From: CAVZCC01 sp963773765
GTDB lineage: Bacteria > Actinomycetota > Acidimicrobiia > Acidimicrobiales > Microtrichaceae
Assembly: GCA_963773765.1 (NCBI GenBank)
Contig: CAVZCC010000006.1
Coordinates: 434,001-498,000 of the forward strand
Direction of reading: 5' to 3'
DNA length: 64,000 nt
The notes under the pieces: generated by a model
What the model was told of the DNA's origin: nothing
The model's database searches: none
What the model saw: the letters and a program-made list of their open reading frames with translations, nothing else
Translations under genes and position numbers: made by a program
Shown here: piece by piece, positions 1 to 8,249 of the stretch
Numbering within the stretch: the stretch's first letter is position 1
How the letters are laid out: every line of letters starts with the position of its first letter

Positions 1-1430
1 TCCAGCCCGCCCTCGGTGATGGACTCCCGCAACGTGCCCAGCGTGAGCTCCATGCGCCGGTTGCGCAGGTCGGCGATGGTGGGCACCTTCTCCACCGCGA
101 TCTGCTGGCCGGTCAGGCGTTCGATGTTCTTGAGCAGGCGGTGCTCGCGGGGCTCGGCCAGCGTGATGGCCACGCCCTCCCGTCCGGCCCGGCCCACCCG
201 GCCGATCCGGTGCACGTAGGCCTCCGGCGCGGAGGGGACGTCGTAGTTGACGACGTGGCTGAGCTGTTCCACGTCCAGGCCGCGGGCGGCCACGTCGGTG
301 GCGACGAGCAGGTCCGCGGTGCCGGCCCGGAGCCGGCCCATGACCCGGTCCCGCTGTTCCTGGCTCATGCCGCCGTGCAGGCCCTCGGCCCGGTAGCCCC
401 GGCCGTTGAGCGTCTCGGCCAGTTGGTCCACCTCGTGGCGGGTGCGGCAGAACACGATGGCCGCGGTCGGTGCCTCCACGTCCAGGATCCGTCCCAGGGC
501 CGCGGGCTTGTCGGATCGGCGCACCACGTACGCGGTCTGGCGGACCAGCGGTGAGCTGCCGGCCTTGCCCTTCTCCCGGCTGACCTCGATGCGCACCGGG
601 TCGGCCAGGTGGCGCTTGGCGATGGCGCCGATGCGACCCGGCATCGTGGCGGAGAACAGCACGGTCTGCCGTCCCGCCGGAGTGGCCTCCAGGATCGACT
701 CGATGTCCTCGGCGAAGCCCATGTCCAGCATCTCGTCCGCCTCGTCCAGCACCACCAGCTGGATGCCCGCCAGCGGCAGCGTGCGGCGGCTCAGGTGGTC
801 GAGGGCCCGGCCCGGGGTGGCGACGACCACGTCCACCCCGCGCTTGAGGGCCTGGAGCTGGCGCCCGATGGGCTGGCCGCCGTAGATGGGCAGCACCTGC
901 ACCCCGAGGGCCCGCCCGTAGCGGTGCACGGCCTCGGAGACCTGCATGGCCAGCTCCCGGGTGGGCACCAGCACGAGCGCGACCGGGTCGTGGCGGCGGC
1001 CGTCGGCGGCCAGGCGCTGCAGGATGGGCAGCGCGAACGCCGCGGTCTTGCCGGTGCCGGTGGCGGCCTGGCCCAGCAGGTCCCGGCCGGCCAGCAGGGG
1101 CGGGATGGCCTCGCGCTGGATCGGGGTCGGCTCCTCGTAGCCCAGGCCGGACAGCGCCTCCAGCAGTTCGGGTCGCAGCCCGAGGTCCTTGAACCCGGGA
1201 GCGGGCGGGTCACCGAACTCGACGGGACCGTCGGGTGCCGGGGAGGGCTGGTCCCCCGCCGCGGTGCCGGCCGGGGGCGGGTCCACGGCCACCACGCTGA
1301 CCACCGGGGCGTCGGCGGCAGGGACGGCGATGCCGGCGTGGGTGGGCCCCTCGGGCGCGGCCGGCGGGACGTACGGGGGCGGTTCGACCGGGGTGGGACG
1401 GTCGTCGTCGGGGAAGTTGATGGTGGTCAC
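1..1430 (-). CDS. DEAD-box ATP-dependent RNA helicase (C-terminal end outside window)
   Basis: An RNA-unwinding ATPase of the DEAD-box family; 476 codons are visible and the gene runs off the left edge. After a Pro/Ala-rich, acidic N-terminal extension of about 70 residues come the Q motif (PTPIQREA), motif I (ATGTGKTA), motif II DEAD (codons at 735-746), an SAT motif and, in the second RecA lobe, HRIGRVGRAGREG. The GTG start overlaps the stop of the upstream SDR gene (GTGA), and a GGAGGGA ribosome site lies inside the end of that gene, so the two are probably translationally coupled. The core family call is firm. The RNA target (ribosome assembly, cold adaptation or mRNA decay) cannot be read from sequence, and the characteristic C-terminal tail is not visible. 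Confidence 0.93.
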   Translation of the reverse strand, partial: MTTINFPDDDRPTPVEPPPYVPPAAPEGPTHAGIAVPAADAPVVSVVAVDPPPAGTAAGDQPSPAPDGPVEFGDPPAPGFKDLGLRPELLEALSGLGYEEPTPIQREAIPPLLAGRDLLGQAATGTGKTAAFALPILQRLAADGRRHDPVALVLVPTRELAMQVSEAVHRYGRALGVQVLPIYGGQPIGRQLQALKRGVDVVVATPGRALDHLSRRTLPLAGIQLVVLDEADEMLDMGFAEDIESILEATPAGRQTVLFSATMPGRIGAIAKRHLADPVRIEVSREKGKAGSSPLVRQTAYVVRRSDKPAALGRILDVEAPTAAIVFCRTRHEVDQLAETLNGRGYRAEGLHGGMSQEQRDRVMGRLRAGTADLLVATDVAARGLDVEQLSHVVNYDVPSAPEAYVHRIGRVGRAGREGVAITLAEPREHRLLKNIERLTGQQIAVEKVPTIADLRNRRMELTLGTLRESITEGGL

Positions 1431-2236
1431 GTCCCTCCATTGTGCTGCACGCGGCCCGATCCTCCTCCGGAGGAGGTCCCGCGGGCGGCCCGCGCCGCGA
1501 GCATCGCGCCGTAGGAGTCGATGGGGCTCGCCAGCCCCAGGCCCCCGTCGCAGTCCAGGACCTGGCCGGTCACCCATGCCAGTCCGTGCAGCGCCACGGC
1601 GGCCTCCGCGACGTCCTCGGCCCGTCCCAGGCGGTCCAAGGGCGTGCGGTCCCGGACACCGGCCAGCCAACCGGAGTCGGTCGGGGCGGGGCCCAGCATG
1701 GGGGTCCGGGTCACCCCCGGGGCCACCGCGTTGACCCGGATCCCGTCCGGGCCCCACTCGGCCGCCGCCACCCGGACCACCATGTCGAGGGCGGCCTTGG
1801 ACGCGCAGTACAGGCCCATGTTCCGGTCCGCCACACGGGAGCTGATGCTGGAGGTCACCACCACCGACCCCGCCGTCCCCACGGCCCGCCACCGTCGGGC
1901 CACGGCCCGCATGACCAACCACACCCCCTTGGCGTTCACGCCCATGACCCGGTCCCATTCGGCCGGGTCCACGTCGGTGAGCAGCCCGGCGTGGCCGATG
2001 CCGGCCGACACGGTCAGCAGCGCCGGCACTCCGTGACGGTCCTCGGTGGCGGCGAGGGCCGTGTCCACCCCGTCGGCATCGGTGATGTCGCAGTCCACGT
2101 CGCGCGGGCCGGCAACGTCCCACACCACCACCGTGTGGCCCCCGTCCCGTTGCCGCGCCGCCACCGCGGCGCCGATGCCGGAGCCGCCCCCCACCACCAC
2201 GGCCACCGGTCCGTCCCGCTGCTGGTCGTCGTCCAT
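1427..2236 (-). CDS. SDR family NAD(P)-dependent oxidoreductase
   Basis: A 269-residue classical short-chain dehydrogenase/reductase. The N-terminus has the cofactor-binding Gly motif (VVGGGSGIG), the middle has the NNAG-equivalent region, and the active site shows the Ser of VVTSSISS followed by YCASK, giving the Ser-Tyr-Lys triad. The C-terminus ends in the usual V-LDCDGG segment. ATG at 2236 is preceded by a GGGGGGA ribosome site; a TAGATT hexamer at 2314-2319 on the minus strand could be the -10 element. The gene lies head-to-head with an acyl-CoA synthetase and is translationally coupled to the downstream helicase, which is an odd metabolic partner. The substrate is unknown; a 3-hydroxyacyl or alcohol substrate would suit the neighbourhood, but that is a guess. 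Confidence 0.92.
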   Translation of the reverse strand: MDDDQQRDGPVAVVVGGGSGIGAAVAARQRDGGHTVVVWDVAGPRDVDCDITDADGVDTALAATEDRHGVPALLTVSAGIGHAGLLTDVDPAEWDRVMGVNAKGVWLVMRAVARRWRAVGTAGSVVVTSSISSRVADRNMGLYCASKAALDMVVRVAAAEWGPDGIRVNAVAPGVTRTPMLGPAPTDSGWLAGVRDRTPLDRLGRAEDVAEAAVALHGLAWVTGQVLDCDGGLGLASPIDSYGAMLAARAARGTSSGGGSGRVQHNGGT

Positions 2237-2383
2237 GGTCGGTCCCCCCGGGGTCTGCTCGGCACGACGGTGCGCGCCCGGCGCGCCGACGGACGTCGGG
2301 GGCCGAGAGGGCCAATCTAAGCTCGCGCGGTTGCCGCCGGCCGGGTGTCGGCGCGGTCCGGGGGGACGCGTGGAGCGGTTCGG

Positions 2384-4075
2384 ATGTGGGGCACAGCACC
2401 GTGGCCGCAGGGGCCGACCGTGACGGGGCCGGGCCGCTGGCCGTTGCGGACGGTGCCCCCGGACCTGGAGGCCGCCTACCGCGCCGCGGGCTGGTGGGAC
2501 GACCGCAGCGTGGGCCAGCTCCTGTCGGACCGGCTGGAGGCCGTCGCGGGCCTGGACTTCCGGGTGTGGTCGGCCACCCGGCCCTGGCACGGCACCATGG
2601 GCCAGGTCCACCACCAGGCCCGACGGTTCGCCGCCGGCCTGGTGGCCCGGGGCATCGGTCCCGGCGATGCGGTGGCCATGCAGCTGCCCAACTGCATGGA
2701 GGCGGCGGTGGTGTTCTGGGGCACCGCGCTGGCCGGCGCGGTGATCGTGCCGGTCGTGCACTTCTACGGGCCCCGGGAGGTCGGGTTCATCCTGGACCAG
2801 GTGGATCCCCGGCTGGTGGTGGTGGGGGACCGGTTCGGCGCACTGGCCCTGGCCGACGTGGTGGCGTCGTGCTCGGACGTGTGGGCCCCGGACGGCGGGC
2901 GCCGGGTGCTGGCCGTCGTGGCGCTCGGTGGGCCGGCACCGGGTGGGCCGGCACCGGGTGGGCCGGTCGCCGGACTGGGCGACCTGCTGGCCGACGAACC
3001 GGTCGACCGGCCCGTGGCGGTCGACCCGGCCGGGCCCGCGCTCATCGCCTACACCTCCGGCACCACCGCCGAGCCCAAGGGGGTCATCCACACCCACCGG
3101 TCGCTGGGGGCGGAGGTCCGCCAGCTGGGGGCCATCCAGCCCCCGGGCGGCCTGCCCCTCCTCACCGGCGCCCCGGTCGGCCACGCCATCGGCATGCTGT
3201 CGGGCCTGCTGCTGCCGGCGGAGCGGGGCCAGCCCGTGCACCTGATCGACGTGTGGGACCCGTCCGAGGTGCTGGCCGCCATGGTGGAGGCCGACGTCAA
3301 CGCGGGCAGCGGGGCCACCTTCTTCCTGCAGTCCCTCCTGGACGCACCCGGGTGCGGGCCGGAGCACCTGGCGCGCATGGCCCACGTGGGCCTGGGCGGG
3401 TCGTCGGTGCCACGGTCCTTCACCGAGCGCGTGGTCGGCCTGGGCCTGTCGGTCACCCGGTCCTACGGGTCGACCGAGCACCCCTCCACCACCGGTGCGC
3501 CGTACGACCTCCCCCAGGAACGCCGGGCCGCCACCGACGGCCGGGCGCTTCCCGGGGTGGAGCTGCGCATCGTGGACCCCGCCGGCGCCGAGGTGGCCCC
3601 GGGGGTGGCAGGGGAGATCTGGTCGCGGGGTCCGGACCTGTTCGCGGGGTACACCGACGCGGCCCTGACCGCGGCCGCGGTGGACGTCGACGGTTGGTAC
3701 CACACGGGCGACATCGGGGTCCTGGACCGGGACGGGTGGCTGAGCATCACCGACCGGCTCAAGGACGTGATCATCCGGGGCGGGGAGAACATCTCGGCCG
3801 CGGAGGTGGAGAGCCTGCTGCTGCCGCTCGACGGGGTGGCCGAGGTGGCGGTGGTGGCCGCGCCCGACGACCGGTTGGGTGAGCACGCGGTGGCGTTCCT
3901 GCGGATGCTGCCGGGGGCGGAGGGCCCGACGCTGGACGGCGTCCGGGCCCACCTGGCCGCAGCGGGCCTGGCCCGCCAGAAGTGGCCGGAGGAGGTGCGG
4001 GTGGTGGTGGACCTGCCCCGCACCGCCACCGGCAAGGTCCGCAAGGTGGACCTCCGGGCCTCGCTGCGGGAGTGA
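2384..4075 (+). CDS. acyl-CoA synthetase (AMP-dependent synthetase/ligase family)
   Basis: A 563-residue adenylate-forming enzyme that would activate a carboxylic acid to its acyl-CoA. The P-loop-like motif YTSGTTAEPKG is followed by the A5 region (SYGSTEHPS), WYHTGDIG, the hinge DRLKDVIIRGGENIS and a C-terminal GKVRK lysine (A10), so both lobes are complete. ATG 2384 was chosen over an earlier in-frame GTG because GGAG sits 8 bases upstream. Residues 182-194 contain a G-G-P-A-P repeat encoded by a short tandem DNA repeat. It is divergent from the SDR gene. Overall shape resembles cyclohexanecarboxylate-CoA-ligase-like and medium-chain acyl-CoA synthetases; the acid used is not determined. 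Confidence 0.92.
   Translation: MWGTAPWPQGPTVTGPGRWPLRTVPPDLEAAYRAAGWWDDRSVGQLLSDRLEAVAGLDFRVWSATRPWHGTMGQVHHQARRFAAGLVARGIGPGDAVAMQLPNCMEAAVVFWGTALAGAVIVPVVHFYGPREVGFILDQVDPRLVVVGDRFGALALADVVASCSDVWAPDGGRRVLAVVALGGPAPGGPAPGGPVAGLGDLLADEPVDRPVAVDPAGPALIAYTSGTTAEPKGVIHTHRSLGAEVRQLGAIQPPGGLPLLTGAPVGHAIGMLSGLLLPAERGQPVHLIDVWDPSEVLAAMVEADVNAGSGATFFLQSLLDAPGCGPEHLARMAHVGLGGSSVPRSFTERVVGLGLSVTRSYGSTEHPSTTGAPYDLPQERRAATDGRALPGVELRIVDPAGAEVAPGVAGEIWSRGPDLFAGYTDAALTAAAVDVDGWYHTGDIGVLDRDGWLSITDRLKDVIIRGGENISAAEVESLLLPLDGVAEVAVVAAPDDRLGEHAVAFLRMLPGAEGPTLDGVRAHLAAAGLARQKWPEEVRVVVDLPRTATGKVRKVDLRASLRE
2927..2971 (+). repeat. 15-bp tandem repeat inside acyl-CoA synthetase gene
   Basis: Two perfect copies (2927-2941, 2942-2956) and a degenerate third (2957-2971) of a 15-bp unit beginning GGTGGGCCGG. 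The period is a multiple of three, so copy-number change would lengthen a Gly/Pro loop between the N-terminal subdomains without breaking the frame. Confidence 0.85.
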
Positions 4076-4140
4076 GCAAGAAGTTGACAGCGCAAGGAGA
4101 TCACGGATAGCCACTCCCTCTGGGAACGAGAGGAGCGGGA

Positions 4141-4544
4141 ATGCGCAAGGTGTCTGTCCGTCTGATGTCAGTGGTGCTGGTCGGGGTCGTCGTCACGGTC
4201 GGAGCTGGGGTCGCCATCGCCGGCACCCTCGAGCGCGTCGCCGTCGGTGCCGCCGGCGTGCGAAGGGGTGAGCGGCGCCATCAGCCGACCGGTGAGCTCG
4301 TCAGTGAGCCGACCGGTCGGACCGCCGTGCGTGCCGCCGCCGTGCCGGGGCCTGAGTGACCCGGTGAGCCGACCCGTGAGCAGGCCGGTGTCTCCACCCA
4401 AGGGCCCTCCGTGCCCGCCGCCGTTGAGCAAGCCGGTCTCGCCGCCCAAGCCGACCATGCCGCCCAAGCCGACCATGCCGCAAGCCGACCATGCCGCCCA
4501 AGCCGACCATGCCGCCCAAGCCGACCATGCCGCCCAAGCGGTAG
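4141..4544 (+). pseudogene. small secreted proline-repeat protein, frameshifted twice
   Basis: An ATG with a good GAGGAGCGGG ribosome site opens a convincing signal peptide (MRKVSVRL, then a Val-rich core ending AIAG). Soon after, the protein-like sequence moves to the +2 frame (Ser/Pro-rich, PACEGVSGAISRPVSSS and similar), and then in the third copy of an 18-bp repeat encoding PPKPTM it moves again, ending in PPKR and a TAG at 4542-4544. Restoring two missing bases in the short repeat copy (4478-4493) gives five and a half uninterrupted repeats, so the break there is clear. The position of the first break is uncertain (roughly 4190-4247). The product would be a short exported Pro/Lys repeat polypeptide. 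Its function is unknown. Confidence 0.6.
4442..4541 (+). repeat. 18-bp tandem repeat array encoding PPKPTM
   Basis: Units at 4442-4459, 4460-4477, 4478-4493, 4494-4511, 4512-4529 and a partial at 4530-4541. All full units are 18 bp and near-identical except the third, which is 16 bp: it lacks two C residues and so breaks the reading frame. Confidence 0.9.
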
Positions 4545-4681
4545 GTCCTCCGGGCCACGAGTGGTGTTGACACCGGAGCGAAGGCACGGGTCGTGACCGC
4601 CATCGGGTCGTCGACCGGTACGTTCCCGGCGGCGGACATGTTCCCCTCGCGGTCCGGCGTCACCCCCGCTGGGCCGCGACA

Positions 4682-6078
4682 GTGCATCGCATCGCCGTCT
4701 CTGTCCTCGTCGCAGCCACCGCCGTGGTTCCGTGGGCGTTCACGACCCGGAACGAAGACGTCTTCACCCTGCCGAAGCTGGTCAGCCTGTGGGTCGTGCT
4801 CGCAGCGGTCACCTGGCTGGTCATGATCGGCGAACTCTGGCGGGACGGTACCCGGATGCTGCCGTTCCGCCCTGTCGCCGCCGTCGACGGCCTGGTACTC
4901 GCCTTCCTGGTCCTGAACGTGGTCGCGACCGCGTTCTCGACCGACCCGTCGCAGAGTCTCATCGGGGAACCGCTGCAGCACCAGGGACTCCTGACCCTCC
5001 TGCTGTGCATCGCATGGTTCTACGCGGCCCGGGTCCTGGTCACGACCGCAGGGCGGATCGACGCCCTGTTCGGCGCCGTCACCGTCGGGGCGGTCGTGGT
5101 CGCGGCGTACGCCGTCGTGCAGGAACTGGGGCTGGATCCGGTCTGGGACGGCGACGTGCCCGGCGGCCGGGTGTTCTCGACCATCGGCCAACCGAACGCC
5201 CTGGCCGCCTACCTGGTGGTCGGCATCCCCGGGGCGCTCGCCCTGGCCGCCCGGCGCGGAGGCCCGGTCCGCATCCTCGCGTTGTCCGGTGCCGGACTCA
5301 TGGTGGTCGCCGTCGCGCTGACCTCCAGTCGTGGCGGCTACCTGGGCCTGGCCGTGACCGCCCCGCTGGCGGCCCTGGCATGGGTGCATCGCGACCGACG
5401 GAGGCAGTGGGGACGGGTCTCCGGGACGCTCACGGTCGCGGCGATGGTGGTCCTCTTCTGCGTCCTGGTCCCGGCGGTCCGTACCGCGGTGGCGGACTCG
5501 TGGAGCGCGCCCGCTCGGTCACGGCTGGCGGCAGCGACGAGTCGATCCGCAACCACGTCGACCAGTGGCGGGTCGGGACGCGCATCGTTGCCGACCACCC
5601 GATGACGGGCACGGGCCCTGAGACGTATCCCGATCAGTTCCCCGCCTACAGCCGCACCGTCCTACCGGCTGACCGGGTCGGGTACTTCGACCAGTTCAGG
5701 GTCGAGAGCCCGCACAACGAACTCCTCAGTGTCGCAGCGGGTGCAGGACTGCCGGCGCTGATCGTGTGGGCAGCACTCCTGGTCGTCCTTGCCGGGCAGT
5801 TCCTGAGGGGGGTCCGGCGCGGACGTCGGTCCCCGCTCCGGCCGGTGTTCCTGGCCCTTCTCGCCGTCCTCGTCGGCCACGTGGTCACGGGGTCGTTCAT
5901 GACCGCCGAGGTCACGGGGTCGTGGCTGTTCTGGGTGCTGATGGGAGCGGGGACGACGATCGCGGCGTCGACTTCCGCAACCGACCCGGTCGCTCCCCGA
6001 CGAGGAGCCCGGGCTGGGCGAGACTGTGCGCCGTGCCCGACGTGTCCACCATCTACGCCAACGTCCTCGTCGACCTGA
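4682..6078 (+). pseudogene. O-antigen ligase/Wzy-like polytopic membrane protein, one frameshift
   Basis: The first 275 or so codons from GTG 4682 encode a polytopic membrane protein with paired hydrophobic segments, GQPNALAAYLVVG and a SSRGGYLG motif typical of the O-antigen ligase (Wzy_C) family. Near 5500-5515 the coding potential moves to the next frame, where it continues with DESIRNHVDQWRVG, HPMTGTGPETY and FPAYSR, the periplasmic-loop signature of the same family, and further membrane segments. The total length of 1397 nt is two more than a multiple of three, so one base appears to be missing. The family transfers or polymerises glycan chains on the outer face of the membrane. No other glycan genes lie nearby. 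The C-terminal end overlaps the next gene, so the true stop may differ. Confidence 0.72.
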
Positions 6079-6290
6079 CCTACATCGCGCTGGGCGTGGT
6101 GGTGGTGGTCGGCGTCGTGGCCGTCCTCATGCGCAACCGCTCACCGCGCGGCGACCGGTCCCGCCAGGCCTGGATCGAGTCCGAGCTGGCCCGCCAGGAG
6201 GCCGCCTACCCGGGGGGCACGTTCTCCGACGACGAGTACATGGCCCGCCTCGAGGCGCTCGAGGACCGCTGGGACGACGAGCACGGCTGA
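6033..6290 (+). CDS. small single-pass membrane protein with acidic C-terminus
   Basis: An 85-residue product starting at GTG 6033. Residues 10-30 form one strongly hydrophobic helix (ALGVVVVVGVVAVLM) followed by a basic stretch (RNRSPRGDRSR) that would place the tail in the cytoplasm, then an amphipathic acidic segment ending DDEYMARLEALEDRWDDE. The tail loosely resembles the short SHOCT-type oligomerisation motif, but the match is weak. It overlaps the end of the frameshifted ligase gene and is convergent with alkB. No function can be assigned. Confidence 0.72.
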   Translation: MPDVSTIYANVLVDLTYIALGVVVVVGVVAVLMRNRSPRGDRSRQAWIESELARQEAAYPGGTFSDDEYMARLEALEDRWDDEHG

Positions 6291-6335
6291 CCCGTCTGCC
6301 CGCGCCGCGGCCCGACGCCGAGGGCCGTCACGCGC

Positions 6336-7541
6336 TCAGGCCGCCTCGATGCCCGGTGCGGGACGGGCGTCGGTGTCGGTGGTGCCGTAGCGGGCCAGGA
6401 CCTTGGCCCGCTTGGGCGGGTGGATGTTGGCCAGGGTGACGTCGCCGTCGTACATGGCCAGCACCCGGTGGTCCATGACCCGGCGCCACACGGGGGGCAG
6501 GTAGGCCAGGCCCAGCATCAGGCCGTAGCCCGACGGGAGCTGCGGCGACTCGTCGAAGTGGCGCAGGGTCTGGTAGCGGCGGGTGGGGTGGGCGTGGTGG
6601 TCGGAGTGCCGCTCCAGTTGGTAGAGCAGCACGTTGGACGCGATGTGGTTGGAGTTCCACGAGTGCTGCGGGTTGCAGCGCTCGTAGCGGCCGTTGGCGT
6701 CCTGCTGGCGCAGGAGCCCGTAGTGCTCCAGGTAGTTGACGACCTCCAGGAGCGAGAACCCGAACACGGCCTGCACCACCAGGAAGGGGAGGACGACGGG
6801 CCCGAAGGTGACGGCCAGCACGGCGAAGAGCACCACGGTCATGGCCCAGGCGGTGAGCACGTCGTTGTCCTTGCTCCACACCCGCTTGCCCTGGGCGGTG
6901 AGCCGCCTGGCCTCCAGGGCCCAGGCGGACCGGGCGCTGCCGATCACGGTGCGGGGCAGGAAGGCCCAGAACGACTCGCCCAGCCGGGAGCTGGCCGGGT
7001 CCTCCGGGGTGGCCACCCGGTTGTGGTGGCCCCGGTTGTGCTCCACGTAGAAGTGCCCGTACCCGGACTGGGCCAGGGCGACCTTGGCCAGGACGCGCTC
7101 GGAGCGCTCCTTCTTGTGGCCCAGCTCGTGGGCGGTGTTGATCCCCACGCCGGCCACGGTGCCCACGGTCAGGGCGTAGCCCAGCTGGCTGAGCAGGCTC
7201 AGGTCACGGGTGGTGACGATCCAGCACGCGAACACCAGCCCGGCGTACTGCAGGGGGAGGTACAGGAAGGTGCACCACCGGTAGTAGCGGTCCCGGGACA
7301 GCGGCTCCACCGCCCAGTCCGGGGGGTTGGAGCGGTCGGTGCCGAAGACCCAGTCGAGCAGCGGGATCATGACCAGGACCCAGACCGGTCCGGACCACCA
7401 GAAGACCGACAGCCCGCTCTGCTCCACCCACCGGGCCGCGCCGAAGGGCAGGAGTGGCACGACCAGGCCGAGCAGCCAGAGGTAGCGCTTGGCGTCCTTC
7501 CAGCGGACCTGTTCGCCGTTGACGGTGGCGGTGATGCTCAC
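6336..7541 (-). CDS. alkB: alkane 1-monooxygenase AlkB
   Basis: A 401-residue integral-membrane non-haem di-iron monooxygenase that hydroxylates the terminal methyl of n-alkanes. All histidine boxes are present: HELGHKK (138-144), EHNRGHHNR (167-175) with the AlkB-specific ATPEDPASS right after it, NYLEHYG (269-275) and LERHSDHHAHPTRRYQTLRH (309-328). Several transmembrane helices surround them. There is no fused rubredoxin and none is encoded next door, so electron donors must come from elsewhere. The ATG overlaps the stop of the upstream TetR gene by 4 bp, so regulator and enzyme form a coupled operon. The family assignment is firm. Chain-length preference is not readable from sequence. Confidence 0.97.
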   Translation of the reverse strand: MSITATVNGEQVRWKDAKRYLWLLGLVVPLLPFGAARWVEQSGLSVFWWSGPVWVLVMIPLLDWVFGTDRSNPPDWAVEPLSRDRYYRWCTFLYLPLQYAGLVFACWIVTTRDLSLLSQLGYALTVGTVAGVGINTAHELGHKKERSERVLAKVALAQSGYGHFYVEHNRGHHNRVATPEDPASSRLGESFWAFLPRTVIGSARSAWALEARRLTAQGKRVWSKDNDVLTAWAMTVVLFAVLAVTFGPVVLPFLVVQAVFGFSLLEVVNYLEHYGLLRQQDANGRYERCNPQHSWNSNHIASNVLLYQLERHSDHHAHPTRRYQTLRHFDESPQLPSGYGLMLGLAYLPPVWRRVMDHRVLAMYDGDVTLANIHPPKRAKVLARYGTTDTDARPAPGIEAA

Positions 7542-8167
7542 GGGGTGACCTCCGGTGCGGTGGTGGACGTGGCGGCCGCTTCCGGGGGAAGGGCGCCGTT
7601 GATCAGGAAGCCGGACACGAACGCGGCGACGACCTCGGGTGGGTCGTCCGGGGCGCTGATGGCGTAGGAGATGAGCAGGCGGGCGACGACGTCGGCGAAG
7701 CGGCGGACCTCGACCGGGTCCGCCGCCAGGTCCGGGGTGCGCTCGATGAGGATCATCTCGACGATGGCCCGGACCTGCACCATGACGGGGCTGCCCTCGG
7801 TGGTGAGCAGCGGGAGCAGCGCCTCCGGCTCGGTGCGCAGGAGGCGGTCCAGGAGCGGGTGGTCCCGGGTGGCCCGCAGGGCGGCCAGGAGTCCGGCCTC
7901 GAGTGCGTCCCGGGGGTCCTGGTGGGGGAGCGCCGCGCCCAGGACCTGCTCGATCAGCTTGGCCGTCTCGCTGATGACGAGCTCGGACACCAGCGCGTCC
8001 CGGGACGGGAAGTAGCGGTACAGGGTCTGGCGGGAGAGGTCCGCCCGACGGGCGACGTCACCCACGGAGAGCTTGGCCAGGCCGTTGGTGGTGGCGGTCT
8101 CCAGGGCCGCGTCCAGGAGTCGTTCCCGGACGGTGGGCTCGGGGAGGTGACCGCTCGGCTCGCTCAT
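7538..8167 (-). CDS. TetR-family regulator of the alkB operon
   Basis: A 209-residue TetR repressor. The N-terminal helix-turn-helix is clear (VGDVARRADLSRQTLYRYFPSRDALV, about 35-60) and the rest is the variable ligand-binding helical domain. It is the first gene of a two-gene operon with alkB (4-bp overlap). A 9-bp perfect inverted repeat overlaps its promoter, between the -35 and the start codon, so autorepression that also controls alkB is likely, relieved by an alkane-derived or fatty-acid ligand. The same gene order is common for actinobacterial alkB loci. Ligand and direction of control are inferred. Confidence 0.93.
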   Translation of the reverse strand: MSEPSGHLPEPTVRERLLDAALETATTNGLAKLSVGDVARRADLSRQTLYRYFPSRDALVSELVISETAKLIEQVLGAALPHQDPRDALEAGLLAALRATRDHPLLDRLLRTEPEALLPLLTTEGSPVMVQVRAIVEMILIERTPDLAADPVEVRRFADVVARLLISYAISAPDDPPEVVAAFVSGFLINGALPPEAAATSTTAPEVTP

Positions 8168-8168
8168 G

Positions 8169-8203
8169 GAGTGACAAACTAACAGAAGTTGTCACTCTGT
8201 CAA
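8169..8203 (-). promoter_or_regulatory. alkB-operon leaderless promoter with overlapping TetR operator
   Basis: On the minus strand a perfect TTGACA (8198-8203) and TAGTTT (8176-8181) are 16 bp apart. The ATG of the TetR gene begins 8 nt after the -10 element, leaving no room for a ribosome site, so the transcript should be leaderless. A perfect 9-bp inverted repeat, GAGTGACAA at 8169-8177 and TTGTCACTC at 8189-8197, spans the -10 and spacer and is the probable repressor operator. Confidence 0.82.
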
Positions 8204-8236
8204 GTGCCGCAGGTCACCCGGGTCCGCGGCGGGCCG

Positions 8237-8242
8237 TAGAGT
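8237..8242 (+). promoter_or_regulatory. putative leaderless -10 element (TAGAGT)
   Basis: TAGAGT ends 7 nt before the GTG of the Crp/Fnr gene. No Shine-Dalgarno sequence separates them. Confidence 0.55.
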
Positions 8243-8249
8243 CCGGTCC

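Noticed and set aside
609..1514. 301-codon plus-strand open frame opposite the helicase
   Set aside because: Helicase motifs Q, I, II and VI are unambiguous on the minus strand; the plus frame is shadow.
1427..4114. An 895-codon open frame on the minus strand spanning the acyl-CoA synthetase gene
   Set aside because: Only its last 269 codons (SDR) are protein-like; the rest is antisense to an intact synthetase and is low-complexity Gly/Arg/His text caused by high G+C.
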